Shown one piece after another: positions 1 to 9,323 of a stretch of 64,000 nt of DNA (position 1 is its first letter; each line of letters opens with the position of its first letter). The notes beneath the pieces are model-generated. The model was not told where the DNA came from. It saw only the letters and a list, made by a program, of their open reading frames with translations, and made no database searches. A program made the translations under genes and the position numbers. Source of the DNA: Leucosporidium creatinivorum (Eukaryota > Basidiomycota > Microbotryomycetes > Leucosporidiales > Leucosporidiaceae); assembly GCA_001600635.1 (NCBI GenBank), contig BCKL01000027.1, forward strand, positions 193,079 to 257,078, given 5' to 3'.

Positions 1-1250
1 GTTGTGCAACATCTACTATGCATTCCACACTCCAGAGCAAATAGTCGGCCGCTCTGCTCCACAGTGCCCCCCGAGTCCCCCCCTGGCAGTGGCCTGAGAG
101 ATGCTGTACATCGAATTCTGAGATTAGGCTGGTGACAGCACTGATGGTACTCTACGGAGTGAGAGCCCTAGCACTAGAGTACTACACTGCAGCAAAAAGG
201 TCAGCTCATCAGCCAGAAACAGCCCCGCCGAGTCCTCTGCTCGGCAAAGAGTGGCCGCAAGAAGTTGTACATCGAATCATGAGATTAGGCTGGTGACAGA
301 AGCTGTTGTTACTCTAAATAGTGCGAGCTACAACACTAGTACTACACTGCAGCAAAAATACAGCCGATTAGCAGCAGAAAGAGCCCGGCGAACCCCCCTG
401 CTCGGCGAAGTGGCCACAAGAAGGTGTACATTGAATTATGAGAATAGGTAGGTGACAGCAGTTGACGTTACTTTACATGATGAGAGCTATAGCAGGAGAA
501 CTATACTGCAGCAAAAATTTAGCCCATCCGCAGAAAGCGATCCGCCGAACCCCCTGCTCGGCGAAGGTGGTCTGAGAAGATCTACATCGAATTATGAGAA
601 TAGGTGGTGACAGCAGTTGATGTTACTCTACATAGTAAGAGCTATAGCAGGAGGACTACACTGCAGCAAAAAAGTCAGCCCATCCGCAGAAAGCGATCCG
701 CCGAACCTCCCCTGCTCGGCGAAGATGGTCCTGAGAGTTGCACATTGAATTATGAGATTAGGTGGTGACAGCAGTTGATGTTACTCTACAGAGTGAGAGC
801 TATAGCAGTACTCCACTGCAGCAAAAAGGTCAGCTCATCAGCCAGAAACAGCTCCGCCGAACCCCCCCTGCTCGGCGAAGATGGTCCTGAGAGTTGTACG
901 TTGAATTATGAGATTAGGTGGTGACAGCAGTTGATGTTACTCTACAGAGTGAGAGCTATAGCAGTACTCCACTGCAGCAAAAATGCAGCCCGTCAGCAGC
1001 AGACTACCTCCGCCGAACCTCCCCTGCTCGGCGAAGATGGTCCTGAGAAGTTGTACATTGAATTATGAGAATAGGTGGGTGACGTTACTCTACCGAGTAA
1101 GAGCTAGGAGGACTACACTGCAGCAAAAAGGTCAGCAGCAGAGACTCCCGCCGAGTCCCCCCCACCCCCTGCTCGGCGAAGTGTGGCCGCAAGAAGTTGT
1201 ACATCGAATTATGAGAATATGCTTGTGGTAAAATCGACTGGACCAGCAAA
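1..1250. repeat. satellite array of about 157-bp tandem units
   Basis: A GAATTATGAGA(T/A)TAGG-like block recurs at about 113, 274, 433, 589, 747, 903, 1060 and 1206, giving a period of 146-161 bp and at least seven units. Each unit also carries CTGCAGCAAAAA and the pair CCGCCGA ... CTCGGCGAAG, which can pair as a hairpin around a C-rich loop. Units differ by point changes and small indels. The array runs off the left edge. Short open frames inside it are not conserved between units and are not taken as genes. Confidence 0.9.
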
Positions 1251-1253
1251 AAA

Positions 1254-1259
1254 TGAAGC

Positions 1260-1293
<34 letters not shown>

Positions 1294-1350
1294 CGTACAT
1301 ATGATCATGTCACCTTAAGCTGGCGCCTTAGACCGCTCGGCCAAAGCTCC
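1254..1350 (-). tRNA. tRNA-Leu(AAG) with intron
   Basis: On the minus strand the gene starts GGAGCTT and ends AGGCTTC plus discriminator A, and these ends pair as an acceptor stem with G-U pairs. The D arm is TGGCCGAGCGGT. The anticodon stem CCAGC/GCTGG encloses loop TTAAGG...C, giving anticodon AAG. A 17-18 nt intron (TGACATGATCATATGTA) sits after position 37. A long variable arm (TCCGAAAGGGC) and a T arm with GTTCAAATCC complete a class II tRNA. It is transcribed towards the satellite and followed by a short T run. The copy at 63695-63791 is identical, intron included. Confidence 0.93.
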
Positions 1351-2537
1351 TTTTTGGTTTTTTTTTTCTGTAGGTTGTGGATTGGCAGACTCACTAAGGC
1401 AAATCTACCGATAACTCCAACTAGACGAATTGGCTCATAAGCCGACTACACCGGTAAGGGTGGCGAATTGGATCCGGCCGACAGGCGTGTTGCTTGCCCA
1501 ACTGGTTGTCCATAATCCATCATGCGGTGGAGGTGCATGGGTGAGGGTGGCGGGTGGGGAAGGGGGGTTGGAGCGATTGGTGGAGCGATAAAAGTCGAAA
1601 ATTGTGGGGCAGGGGCTCCTCAGAGCTGGTTTTCAAAAACTGTATGGCAATACCAGTGTCGCTAGTTTGCCTCACTGGACAATGTAGTCTGTCGGTAGGG
1701 TCTTACTGGCGAGAGATGAGAGCTAGGCAGCCAATCACCGAGCCTGCTCTCCGGGGCTCCTCCTTTCGACCTTGCTGCTCTCTCCGGCTCCTTCTCGCGT
1801 CGACGGCTCAGCTCGCCAAGCAGATGCGAAGCAGCTGAGGGGGAAAGGGGGGAGAGGGAGGAGTGCCCGTTGGAGGCAGACTGAGAACGGCAATCGCAGA
1901 ACTTCCCCCCAGTCGGCCCAAAGCGTTCCAGCGAAGCCTCACAAGCAGAGGAGGGCGGGTGGGTCATTGCTCGTAGCAGGCGAGCTGAGCTGTAGCCGAA
2001 GCGAGTCGGGGTGAAGAGACGAGCGAAAAGTGAGCAGGCAACCTCGACTCGCGCCGTCCCGCGAGAAGTGCCTTCGCCTGCGCAAGCTCCGAGGAAGGCT
2101 CCCTCTTCGTCGATGCTCGGGTGGCAGTCGGAGTGATTGACAGGAAACATGGAGTTCTTAGTGTCTCTGCTGTGTTGTCGTATATCGGGAGGGATCCTGA
2201 CATCCCGCTCACCAAACTGCCGCCTCGGCTGGTGACTGCTCTCTACAGGCTTCGGCGACGGTTGGAGCTGGACGTAGCCAGGAGGAGACAGCCTGGCTGG
2301 CTCAGCGCCCTGTATACAATCATACTCCAGTATTAATGCTCAAGTAGTAGTCGAGACGCTCACTTCTGCTCTCTCCGTGCTCACACTCGGCTGGCTCCCG
2401 CTCGGCTTCGGACCTCTCGCCGCCCCGACTTGAACCCTTCTCGCTCCTCTCTCCCTCCTTCTACACGCTGTGAAGCGACGTGGAATGCAAAGCACATAGT
2501 GCTACAAACGAGGGTATAAAGGAGTGGAAGAGGCAAC
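1351..2537. other. arm spacer, no convincing gene
   Basis: This is spacer DNA between the tRNA and the GPI-type gene. Parts of 1630-2340 match 63130-63660 in reverse complement, so it belongs to the duplicated arm. Positions from about 1372 to 1632, starting after a T run, have no counterpart in the right arm. Open frames here reach 162 aa, but they are not kept in frame between the two arms, which argues against coding. Confidence 0.6.
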
Positions 2538-3562
2538 TCAGGCGAGCCAGACAGCTCCGACGACGAGCGCGAGCACCGGAGCAACGACCGAACCGCCGAC
2601 CTTGCCCGCCCCACCAGTCGACAGACCACCTCCTCCATTCTTGAGTCCTCCTGTCGAGGTAGGCGAGTCGGCCGATCCTCCATTGGCGAGCGAGCGCGTA
2701 GCCGAGAAGCCTCCGCCGACAGCAACCGAGGGAGTAGCGGTCGTTCCGGCTCCTCCCAGAGCCCCACCGGTCGTCGAAGCTCCGCCGAAAGGAGGGATCG
2801 AGGTAGGGTTACTTCCGCCGAGGGAGAAGGAGTCGGTTGTGGTCGAAGGAGAAGCGCCCGAGGAGGCGAGGGGGTCGAGGGTCTCGGAGGGGCTGGCAGA
2901 GTCGGATCCGCCGAGGGAGGAGGCGCCGCTGGATCCAGTGCTTCCAGTGAGACTTGAGCAGAGGTCCGCAAAGTCTGTAGGGTACGAGAAAAGCATCAGC
3001 TGCAGCACGAGCTGCGCGAGAAGGGGGCCAGCTCACTCGAGACGTCGGTCTCGGCGCTGAAGCAGGCGCCGCAGGGCTCCATGTCGGCGAGGGGCTGAGA
3101 TCCGCAAGCGCACTGTCCAATCTCCTCGTTGGATCCAAGGTTGGCGCAGGACTGCAGGCGAGCGAGCGACCCGGCAAGCGAAGGGTGAGCTTCTGGCTCC
3201 CGAGCCGACGTCTTCCCTCTTCTCCCACTGCACCCGAACAGCTCACCTGCATGTCAGTGGCCCAAGGAGTGCACTCCTGAGAGCACTGACCTCCCGTGCT
3301 GACGGCGTTGATGGCTTCCGAGACGAGGTTGGTCAGACCGGTGATGGCTCCCGTCTCGTCCTGCCTCTTGACGAGGTGTCTGAGTTCAAACGCGCTCGAT
3401 ACGGTGAGTCCGATGGAGATGGAGCCTTGCTGAGGAGTGGCCAGCCCGAGAGCTGTACAGAAGAGGCGAGGAGGCCAGCGCGAGTCAGCTCGGCTCGTGG
3501 AAGCGCGACAGAGCTCGCTGCTCACCTGGGAGGGACAGGGCGAGAAGGAGCGTGCAGAGCAT
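2538..3562 (-). CDS. secreted cysteine-rich protein with GPI-type tail (copy A)
   Basis: Four exons (3526-3562, 3247-3452, 3037-3151, 2538-2974) join in frame to 264 aa. The protein starts with a signal peptide (MLCTLLLALSLPALGLA), followed by a short pro-segment, the dibasic site LVKRQ and a helix-like segment (GAITGLTNLVSEAI). Next comes a domain with eight cysteines spaced C-x3-C-x9-C-x11-C-x-C-x10-C-x2-C-x13-C, a long Gly/Ser/Thr-rich stalk, and a C-terminal hydrophobic tail ending GAVWLA, as in GPI-anchored wall proteins. Copies at 7874, 27705 and 62320 share the cysteine spacing. I do not recognise the family. A role in cell wall or surface interaction is inference from architecture only. 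Confidence 0.85.
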
Positions 3563-4169
3563 GGCTGTATGTCGATAGGGATAAGATCGAACGAGTGCGA
3601 GGAGGTGAAGAGACGAGGACGAGGTGATGGTAGGAGGAAAAGAGGCGATTTGCTCGAGCTCGCTCCTCTTCACTCGGCGGCGAGAGGTGCAGTGTGGCTC
3701 CGAGAAGAGCGCTAAATAGCGAAAAAAAGGTACATAGATATACGTGGCGTCTCAGGAGCTCTTCGAAACACTTGCACCCGCCTCCCATCGCCTGCTCAAG
3801 CTGCGCCGAGCCATCGGCGTCGTCGCGGTGGCCCTCAATCGCCGTTCGTGCCCGCCGTGGGAGTGTCACAAGCTAGCAGCGCGAACGGGGGTCACAGAGA
3901 CCCGTGTTGAGCCCTTTCCAAGCTGCGAGATACTCTCTTGCTCGAGACAGCTGCGAGTTCGAGCAACGCCGAGCCGAGAAACGCTCGCTTCACCTTTCAT
4001 CCTCTCGTGGAGCGAAGGGACAACGAATTGGAGTGGTAGTATAGCAGCAGAACAGGAGCACATCGCTCTCTTCAGTCGCCCGTCCTTGCCTTGTCACTCC
4101 GAAGCGAGCTCTGTGGAAGGGGGAGGCGGTCAGCGAGGCGAGAGGGGAACGAGGCAGCGGACAAACTGA
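3563..4169. other. duplicated upstream region of the GPI-type gene
   Basis: The DNA upstream of copy A (about 3600-4060) matches that upstream of the right-arm copy (about 61850-62290) in reverse complement, with many substitutions. A small frame reading MASQELFETL is not preserved in the other arm. No gene is called. The segment probably holds the promoter and 5' UTR. Confidence 0.5.
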
Positions 4170-5301
4170 CTAGGGGTCCAGCATCGACTCCTCCCAGATG
4201 TCCCAGTAGCTTTCCGTCCCAGCGCGGTACACCACCGTCGTTCCATGCTTAGCACACAAGTTCTCGACCTCTTCTCCTATTACCTCCTCCGCGCAGGTCG
4301 AAGACAATGTCAACGTGCGAAGCTCCGACAGGGCCGCCGGCCATTCCTGGAGAAGTTCCACAACTCCGCGCGTTTCACAGCTCTCCCCTTCCATCACGCG
4401 ATATTGAACGAGCTTCGTGGGGAGCTGGCGCAAAGCGGATACGAGTTGCCCGTCCTCCGGGACCTCAACGACCAGGACCCGAAGCGATGCAAAGCGCGTC
4501 CAATCGGGAGCCACGATGGAGTTGCGGCTGGTGTTGAAGGCGAAGCGTTCGAGGCGAGGACCGAGGCGTGTCAGAGCTTCCTTCATTGGCTGGGCATGAG
4601 TGGGTTGCGCCCTGTACCAGTAGATGAGACCGAGCGAGACGAGAGACGGGAAGTCGGCGTGCTGGAGCAGGTCCAACGCTTCGTTGACGTTGACGGGATC
4701 CGTGATGGACAGTTCGGCGAGGGATGGGAATGCGAGAGGAGAGGGAGTCGACTTGGGGAGGAGGACGTCGAGATGAAGACGCCTGAGATCTGCAAGATGG
4801 CGAGGATCAGCTGCTGTAGCTCTACACCTTCCTGGCGAGGCACGTACGAGAAGCGAGAGGCAAAGGTCCGAGCAGATCCTCCTCAGGCTCGTAAGACTCG
4901 GCACCACTCGCCCACATCTCTTCGACAGCCGGGAAGCTCTCCAGAAACGTATGCAGGTCATATATCGCCCACGGACCTCCCTGGGGTCCCAGCCGGATCG
5001 ACTTGGTTCGGCGAGCGAGCGCCGGCTCGTCGGCTAAGTCAGGGCCTGCATTCAAGATTTCGTGGTCACTCCTCCCATCAACGAAGATATGCTGCTGAAG
5101 CTCGACCTGGGCCATCGAAGTCCAGCTCTTGCTGACGAGGGCGAAGCGGAGGAGGATCTCGTAGCGCTGCTTGAAGGTCTCGAAGCGGACGAGGGGAAGA
5201 CTGAGCTTGATGATGTGGTGTACGAGCTCCAGCGGTAGCGACGGCGTCGACTCGGCTACAGCTTCAGCGTCGATGGGAGGAGGGAGCGTCGTGTCGTCCA
5301 T
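4170..5301 (-). CDS. F-box-like protein, arm family copy A
   Basis: Two exons (4848-5301 and 4170-4789, with a 58-nt intron) give 357 aa. Residues about 18-60 (LPLELVHHIIKLSLPLVRF ... FALVSKSWTSMAQVEL) fit the F-box-like pattern of basidiomycete F-box proteins. The rest is leucine-rich with irregular repeats (LRRLHLDVLLP, LAELSITDPV, LGPRLERFAF, LRVLVVEVPE), as in F-box/LRR substrate receptors of SCF ubiquitin ligases. The tail ends SYWDIWEESMLDP. The start is placed at MDDTTLPPP because all four arm copies begin near M(D/E)D; an in-frame ATG six codons upstream (5319) is also possible. It is closest to the copy at 60518. The substrate is unknown. Confidence 0.75.
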
Positions 5302-5958
5302 CTTTGGGCGAGCTTCCATAGCGATTCGAGGTGGTCGAGGGGTGTAGAGCGAGTGTTCTGTAGTCCAGCAGCTTCCAGTCTGAGCTTTCCGTGCTTCCCC
5401 AGCAGCGCAACGAGGAGGGAGCAGCGAGACGAAGTTGTGGCAGGAAGTCAAGGAGCGAGCGGCGGTCGAAGCTCTGTAGTCGACATCGCAGGGTGAATCC
5501 TGTTCGCTCCCTTTAGAGTCTCTGAGAACTCTACGGGGAGCCTACACCGTCGTAAACCGAGTCTCACTCTCCAGCAAGCTCTTTGACCGAAGGCTCGGCG
5601 CTTCGCTTGCACTGCGAGCATCTCTGACGTACCTCGCGAGTCGCTGAGGTACAAGAGAGATATCAATGACAAGGAGAACCGAGCTCCGCAGCTGCGTGTG
5701 CCGAGCTGAGGCTGCTCATGGAGCTCTGACCGAGTTCGATCAGCACCGAGCCGAGGCAGCTCGCTCGTGTCGTCGCAGCTCAGTCTTAACGGAGACGTCG
5801 TAGTCTGGACATGTGGCTTCCATTCCTCATCGACTGCCTGTCGTCCGCGTCACGCCGTTCACACGTATCCTCTCTTCCATCGACAGCGACCTCTGCGAGA
5901 AGGGGAGGGTCAGCGCTCCGAGGCAAAGGGAAGGAGAAGGCGAAACAAAGTAGACTCA
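5302..5958. promoter_or_regulatory. conserved upstream block of the F-box copy
   Basis: The stretch just upstream of the start (about 5302-5450) is strongly similar to the DNA upstream of the F-box copies at 7080 and 60518. It includes a stretch that would read TTEHS(L/P)Y(T/I)PRP in one frame. The similarity covers 130-150 bp and stops being open further up. It is best read as a duplicated promoter/5' UTR, although a non-ATG N-terminal extension cannot be excluded. No other gene is seen up to the next stop codon. Confidence 0.45.
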
Positions 5959-7080
5959 CTATGGATACAGCGCAGCATCCTCCCAGTCGTCCCAGTAGGA
6001 AGGCGTCCGCTGAGAACCCGAACGATACTCCACAACATCGAGTCGCAAGCGAGCGCCACCCGCTTCTGGCTTTGTCTCGTGAAGGTCTCCCTAGGAAGCG
6101 ACAGCCTCCGCAGCGTTGATAACGCGGAAGGCCATATCTTCAGCATGTCGAAAAGCCCTTCGGTCCCCTCCTCGCCGGGGAAGAGGCGAAGGTAGCGGAG
6201 CCGAGAGGGAAGTCGTCTCAGGATGGCCGAGAGGTCGTGGGAGATTGCGAGTGCGAGGGCGTCTAGGGAGCTGAACTTTGACCAGTCGAACATTGCCGTG
6301 ATCTCAGCATGGGTCGTGAGAACGAAGCGGGTGAGGCGAGGACCGAGCCGCGTCGAGAGGTCCTCTATCGGCTGGTCCGGGTCCAGCAAAGGCATGTACC
6401 AATTGCACAAGGCGAGAGAGCGCAACGCAGGCAGCTCGGTGCGCGCGAGAAAGGCGAACCAGGTCGCTGAGTCGAGAGGGTCCGAGATGGAGAGCTCGGT
6501 GAGGAAGGGCAAAGTGGCAGCAGTGGGGGAGGGTTGGAGGGCGAGGATGTCGAGATGGACACGCTTGAGCCCTAGTCGAGACCGGAGACCGTTAGCTTCT
6601 GTCCAAAGCTTTAGAGAGACGCAGGAACTGACGAGAAGCGAACAAGCAACGTCCGGCGAGAGTTCTCGGGCTCGGATCCGGCTCCCCGCCACACAGCCAG
6701 ACCTCTTCACATCCTGGTAGCTTGCTCACTAGGCGCTCGAGGTCCATGATCTCCCAACGGACCGAGCTGCCTAGCCTGACCGAGACGGCGCGCCGAGCAT
6801 CCTCTTTCCCCAGCGAAGTGCTGATGGCGGCCTCCAACACATCGTATGAGTGTCGAGTATCGATATAGAGATGTCTCCAGAGCTCAGCCTGCGCCAGCGC
6901 GCTCCAGATCTTGCTGACGAGGGCGAACTGTCCCAGGCGGTTGTAGCGCTCCGGGAAAGTCTCTAGGCGAACGGGAGGCAGTGCGAGCTCGAGGATGCGG
7001 TAGATGAGCTCTGGCGGTAGGACTGGCGTCGATTCGACTGCAGCTGGACTGTCCGTAGGAGGAGCGAGCGGGTCTTCCAT
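5959..7080 (-). pseudogene. F-box-like protein, arm family copy B, frame-disrupted C-terminus
   Basis: Exon 1 (6633-7080) starts MEDPLAPP and carries the F-box-like region (LPPELIYRILELALPPVRL, FALVSKIWSALAQAEL). A 61-nt intron with GTCAGT donor and TAG acceptor leads to exon 2 (LKRVHLDI onwards), with the same leucine-rich body as its paralogs. Near 6080 the frame slips. The open frame runs on into unrelated sequence to 5910, while the family tail (TPSYWDDWEDAALYP and stop, ending at 5959) lies in another frame. Either this is a recent pseudogene, or it makes a protein with an altered last 50-60 residues, or one base is wrong in the assembly. Confidence 0.6.
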
Positions 7081-7873
7081 CCTGGGGTGAGCTTCTAACG
7101 CGCTTCGAAGGGGCCGAGGGATGTAGGGCGAGTGTTCTGTAGTCCAGCAGCTTCCAGTCTGAATTTTCCGTGCTTCCTCAGCAGCGCGACGAGTCGGGAG
7201 CAGCGAGGCGAGAATGTGGCAGGAAGTCAAGGAGCGAGCCGCGGTCAAACCTCTTTCCTTGCGACGTCTCACTGCTTGATCTCGCTGCTCGTCATGCGTA
7301 CTTCGCTGTAGCTCATTAGAGTCTGCTCTGAGTCGGCTACAGCACCGTCGGCTGCTCTCGTCGGCTCTGTGAGTCCGGTGCTTGCCCTCCCGCTGTACAG
7401 CGCTCAACTTCCCTTCTTCGCAGATCATCTCCCGTTAGCGTCCATCGCCCTCCCCACGATTTCCCTGACATCGTACACAATCGCCCGACACCTTCACTCT
7501 CACCTGAAGGTCACCTGATCAACAACCGGCAGAGCTTGTCTCATTTCCTCATTCGCTCGGCTCTTGAGCTGAGGGGAAGAGCTCTCGTCGACAGCTCCTT
7601 CTCGCTGCCGGGTTTGCTGCTCCAGCCGGGAGACTCGAGAGCCATAAAAAGCAGCGGAAAGCTTCCCACGATTGTCTCGCCAAGGCGCCAGCTCGGTGGG
7701 AAAGTTCACAAGCGTCGGGAGCAGATTCGGGCGAGGATTTGGGGTGACGTCCATCCCCTCAATTCCCAGAAGACTGGGTGGGCAACGCACTTTCTCTCAA
7801 GGGAAGTTGTTTGAGCTGCACGGCTCCTCCCTTCTTTCTCTTCCTTCTCCTCCATCTCTCGCTGCTCGACACC
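7081..7873. promoter_or_regulatory. divergent intergenic region between F-box copy B and GPI-type copy B
   Basis: The left part (7081-7250) carries the same upstream block as the other F-box copies. The right part ends in a pyrimidine-rich tract (7829-7860, TTCTTTCTCTTCC) just before the ATG at 7874, which is typical of strong fungal promoters. No additional gene is supported. Confidence 0.45.
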
Positions 7874-8966
7874 ATGCTCGCTCAGTTCGTCTCCCTCATC
7901 GCTCTCGCTTCTGCAGGTGAGTTGTACCTTCCCCCCGTAGCCTGCGTAAAGCGCTGAGCCTCCTTCTCCTTTCCCCCACAGCGGTCGCTATCCCAGCTCC
8001 GGCTCCAATCTCCGCCGCTTCTATCGGAACCTCCCTCACTGCTGCCTTCGATGCTCGCCTCGCCAAGCGTCAGAGCACCACCGATGGTCTTACTGGCCTG
8101 CAGAACCTCCTTCAGGTGAGTAGGAAGGGCTCTGCCGACACGTGCCGGGGGCTATCTCGAAGCTGGGCTCGCTCGATTGTGGGGTGACGGAAGCTCCCCT
8201 GCGAGGCTGGAGCAGCTGCTTGTCGATACTACGAGCATCGGTACTGACTTACGCTTTGTCTCACCTACAGCAAGCCGTCCAAGGCCAAACCTCGGGCAAG
8301 TGTAAGAGCGAGTGCGAGCCTTGGATCACCACCGTTACCGTGAGTCGATTTCCGGCTAAGCTTTACTCTCAGCTGGACTGACCCTCTTTCGATATATATA
8401 GTCCTGTGTCAACGACAACGGCAGCGATAACACCGCTATCGGACTTTGCTCCTGCGGCTCTACGCCCGTTGGGCAGATGAAGACTTGCGGAGCATGCTTC
8501 GACGAGGCCCAAGCCGCCGATGGTAAGTGCTCTACTTCTCTCGAGCCGCATGCAGCGAAGCTGACCCCAGCCTTCCTCAGACTTCGGATCCCTCTGCGCG
8601 GCCGCGACCGGCGGCAGCGGAACTGGCTCAGGCTCGGGCTCGCTCTCCTCTGGCTCCGCTTCAGCCTCTCGCTCATCTTCCATTGCCGCCTCGTCGGGCG
8701 GTGGATTCCTTTCCTCGGCCTCGTCGCGCGTCTCGAGCGCCGTTGGATCGGTCACTTCGGGCTTCGCCTCCGCAACCAGCGCCGCCTCCTTCTCGACTGG
8801 AGCTGGAACTGGAGCTGCCACTGGAGCTGGAAACGGAGCTTCCCAAGCTACCTCGGCTGGTGGAGCTGCCGCTACCTCGGCCCCCGCTTCGGGAGCTGAG
8901 CGCAACGCCATTGTCGCTGGCTCGGCCCTCGGCTTTGCTGCTCTCGTCGGCGCTCTCCTCGTTTAG
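7874..8966 (+). CDS. secreted cysteine-rich protein with GPI-type tail (copy B)
   Basis: Five exons (7874-7916, 7982-8115, 8271-8339, 8402-8522, 8581-8966) sum exactly to 250 codons plus stop. The signal peptide is MLAQFVSLIALASAAVA. A pro-segment ends in the dibasic site LAKRQ, followed by DGLTGLQNLLQQAV and the eight-cysteine domain (KCKSECEPW ... CSCGSTP ... CGACF ... DFGSLC). A Ser/Gly/Thr/Ala stalk and a hydrophobic GPI-like tail (AGSALGFAALVGALLV) complete it. This copy lies just inside the left arm and has one more intron than copy A, inside the helix segment. It is intact and the best reference for the family. The function is not known. Confidence 0.88.
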
Positions 8967-9323
8967 GGTGGGGTAGAAAGGAAGGAAGGAGTCAGTTTAT
9001 AGTTTCATAATCCAATTCAAGTTATCCCGTTAGTGCTGGTCACCTGCAGAATACCGCCGCAGGCATCTCAGCCTTTTCTCGCTCGAGTCGGCGCCGGTCG
9101 CAAGTCTCTCGGCGCTTCCGAGAGAGAGTGATAGCAAAAACGGGTATCGGATGGCAGCAGTAATCATACAGATGCTACACAAGAGCGAAGGAACCCTCGT
9201 ACCAAGATGAGGCGGGGGAAAGAAGGGAGCGAATAGGCAGGGGGCAAACCGGTGATGATGGCAAACAAGAGACTGCTGGGGGATAGAAACAAGAAGGGGT
9301 CTTAACGAGAGAAGAGTGAAAGA
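8967..9323. other. convergent intergenic region
   Basis: This is the shared 3' region of two convergent genes. It is AT-richer than the flanking exons (TTATAGTTTCATAATCC after 8990) and contains CGCCGA/TCGGCG motifs. No open frame is supported. Confidence 0.5.

Larger units (their letters stand above)
1..4169. repeat. left arm of a large inverted repeat
   Basis: Read as reverse complement, this stretch matches 61633-64000: satellite, tRNA-Leu, spacer, cysteine-rich GPI gene and the gene's upstream DNA follow in the same order. Positions 1085-1300 are almost base-for-base the reverse complement of 63745-63960. Similarity falls inwards: the GPI genes and the DNA upstream of them are clearly homologous but diverged. 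Two F-box-like genes continue the mirror symmetry to about 7080 on this side. Confidence 0.85.

Noticed and set aside
1-1250. CRISPR-like array
   Set aside because: The whole unit of about 157 bp is repeated with no unique spacers, and the genome is eukaryotic.
1662-2150. 162-aa minus-strand open frame in the left spacer
   Set aside because: The frame is not kept in the matching part of the right arm.
1-4169. Centromere with inverted flanking repeats and tRNAs as in fission yeast
   Set aside because: The 50-kb interval between the arms is gene-dense and looks fully active, unlike a centromere core.
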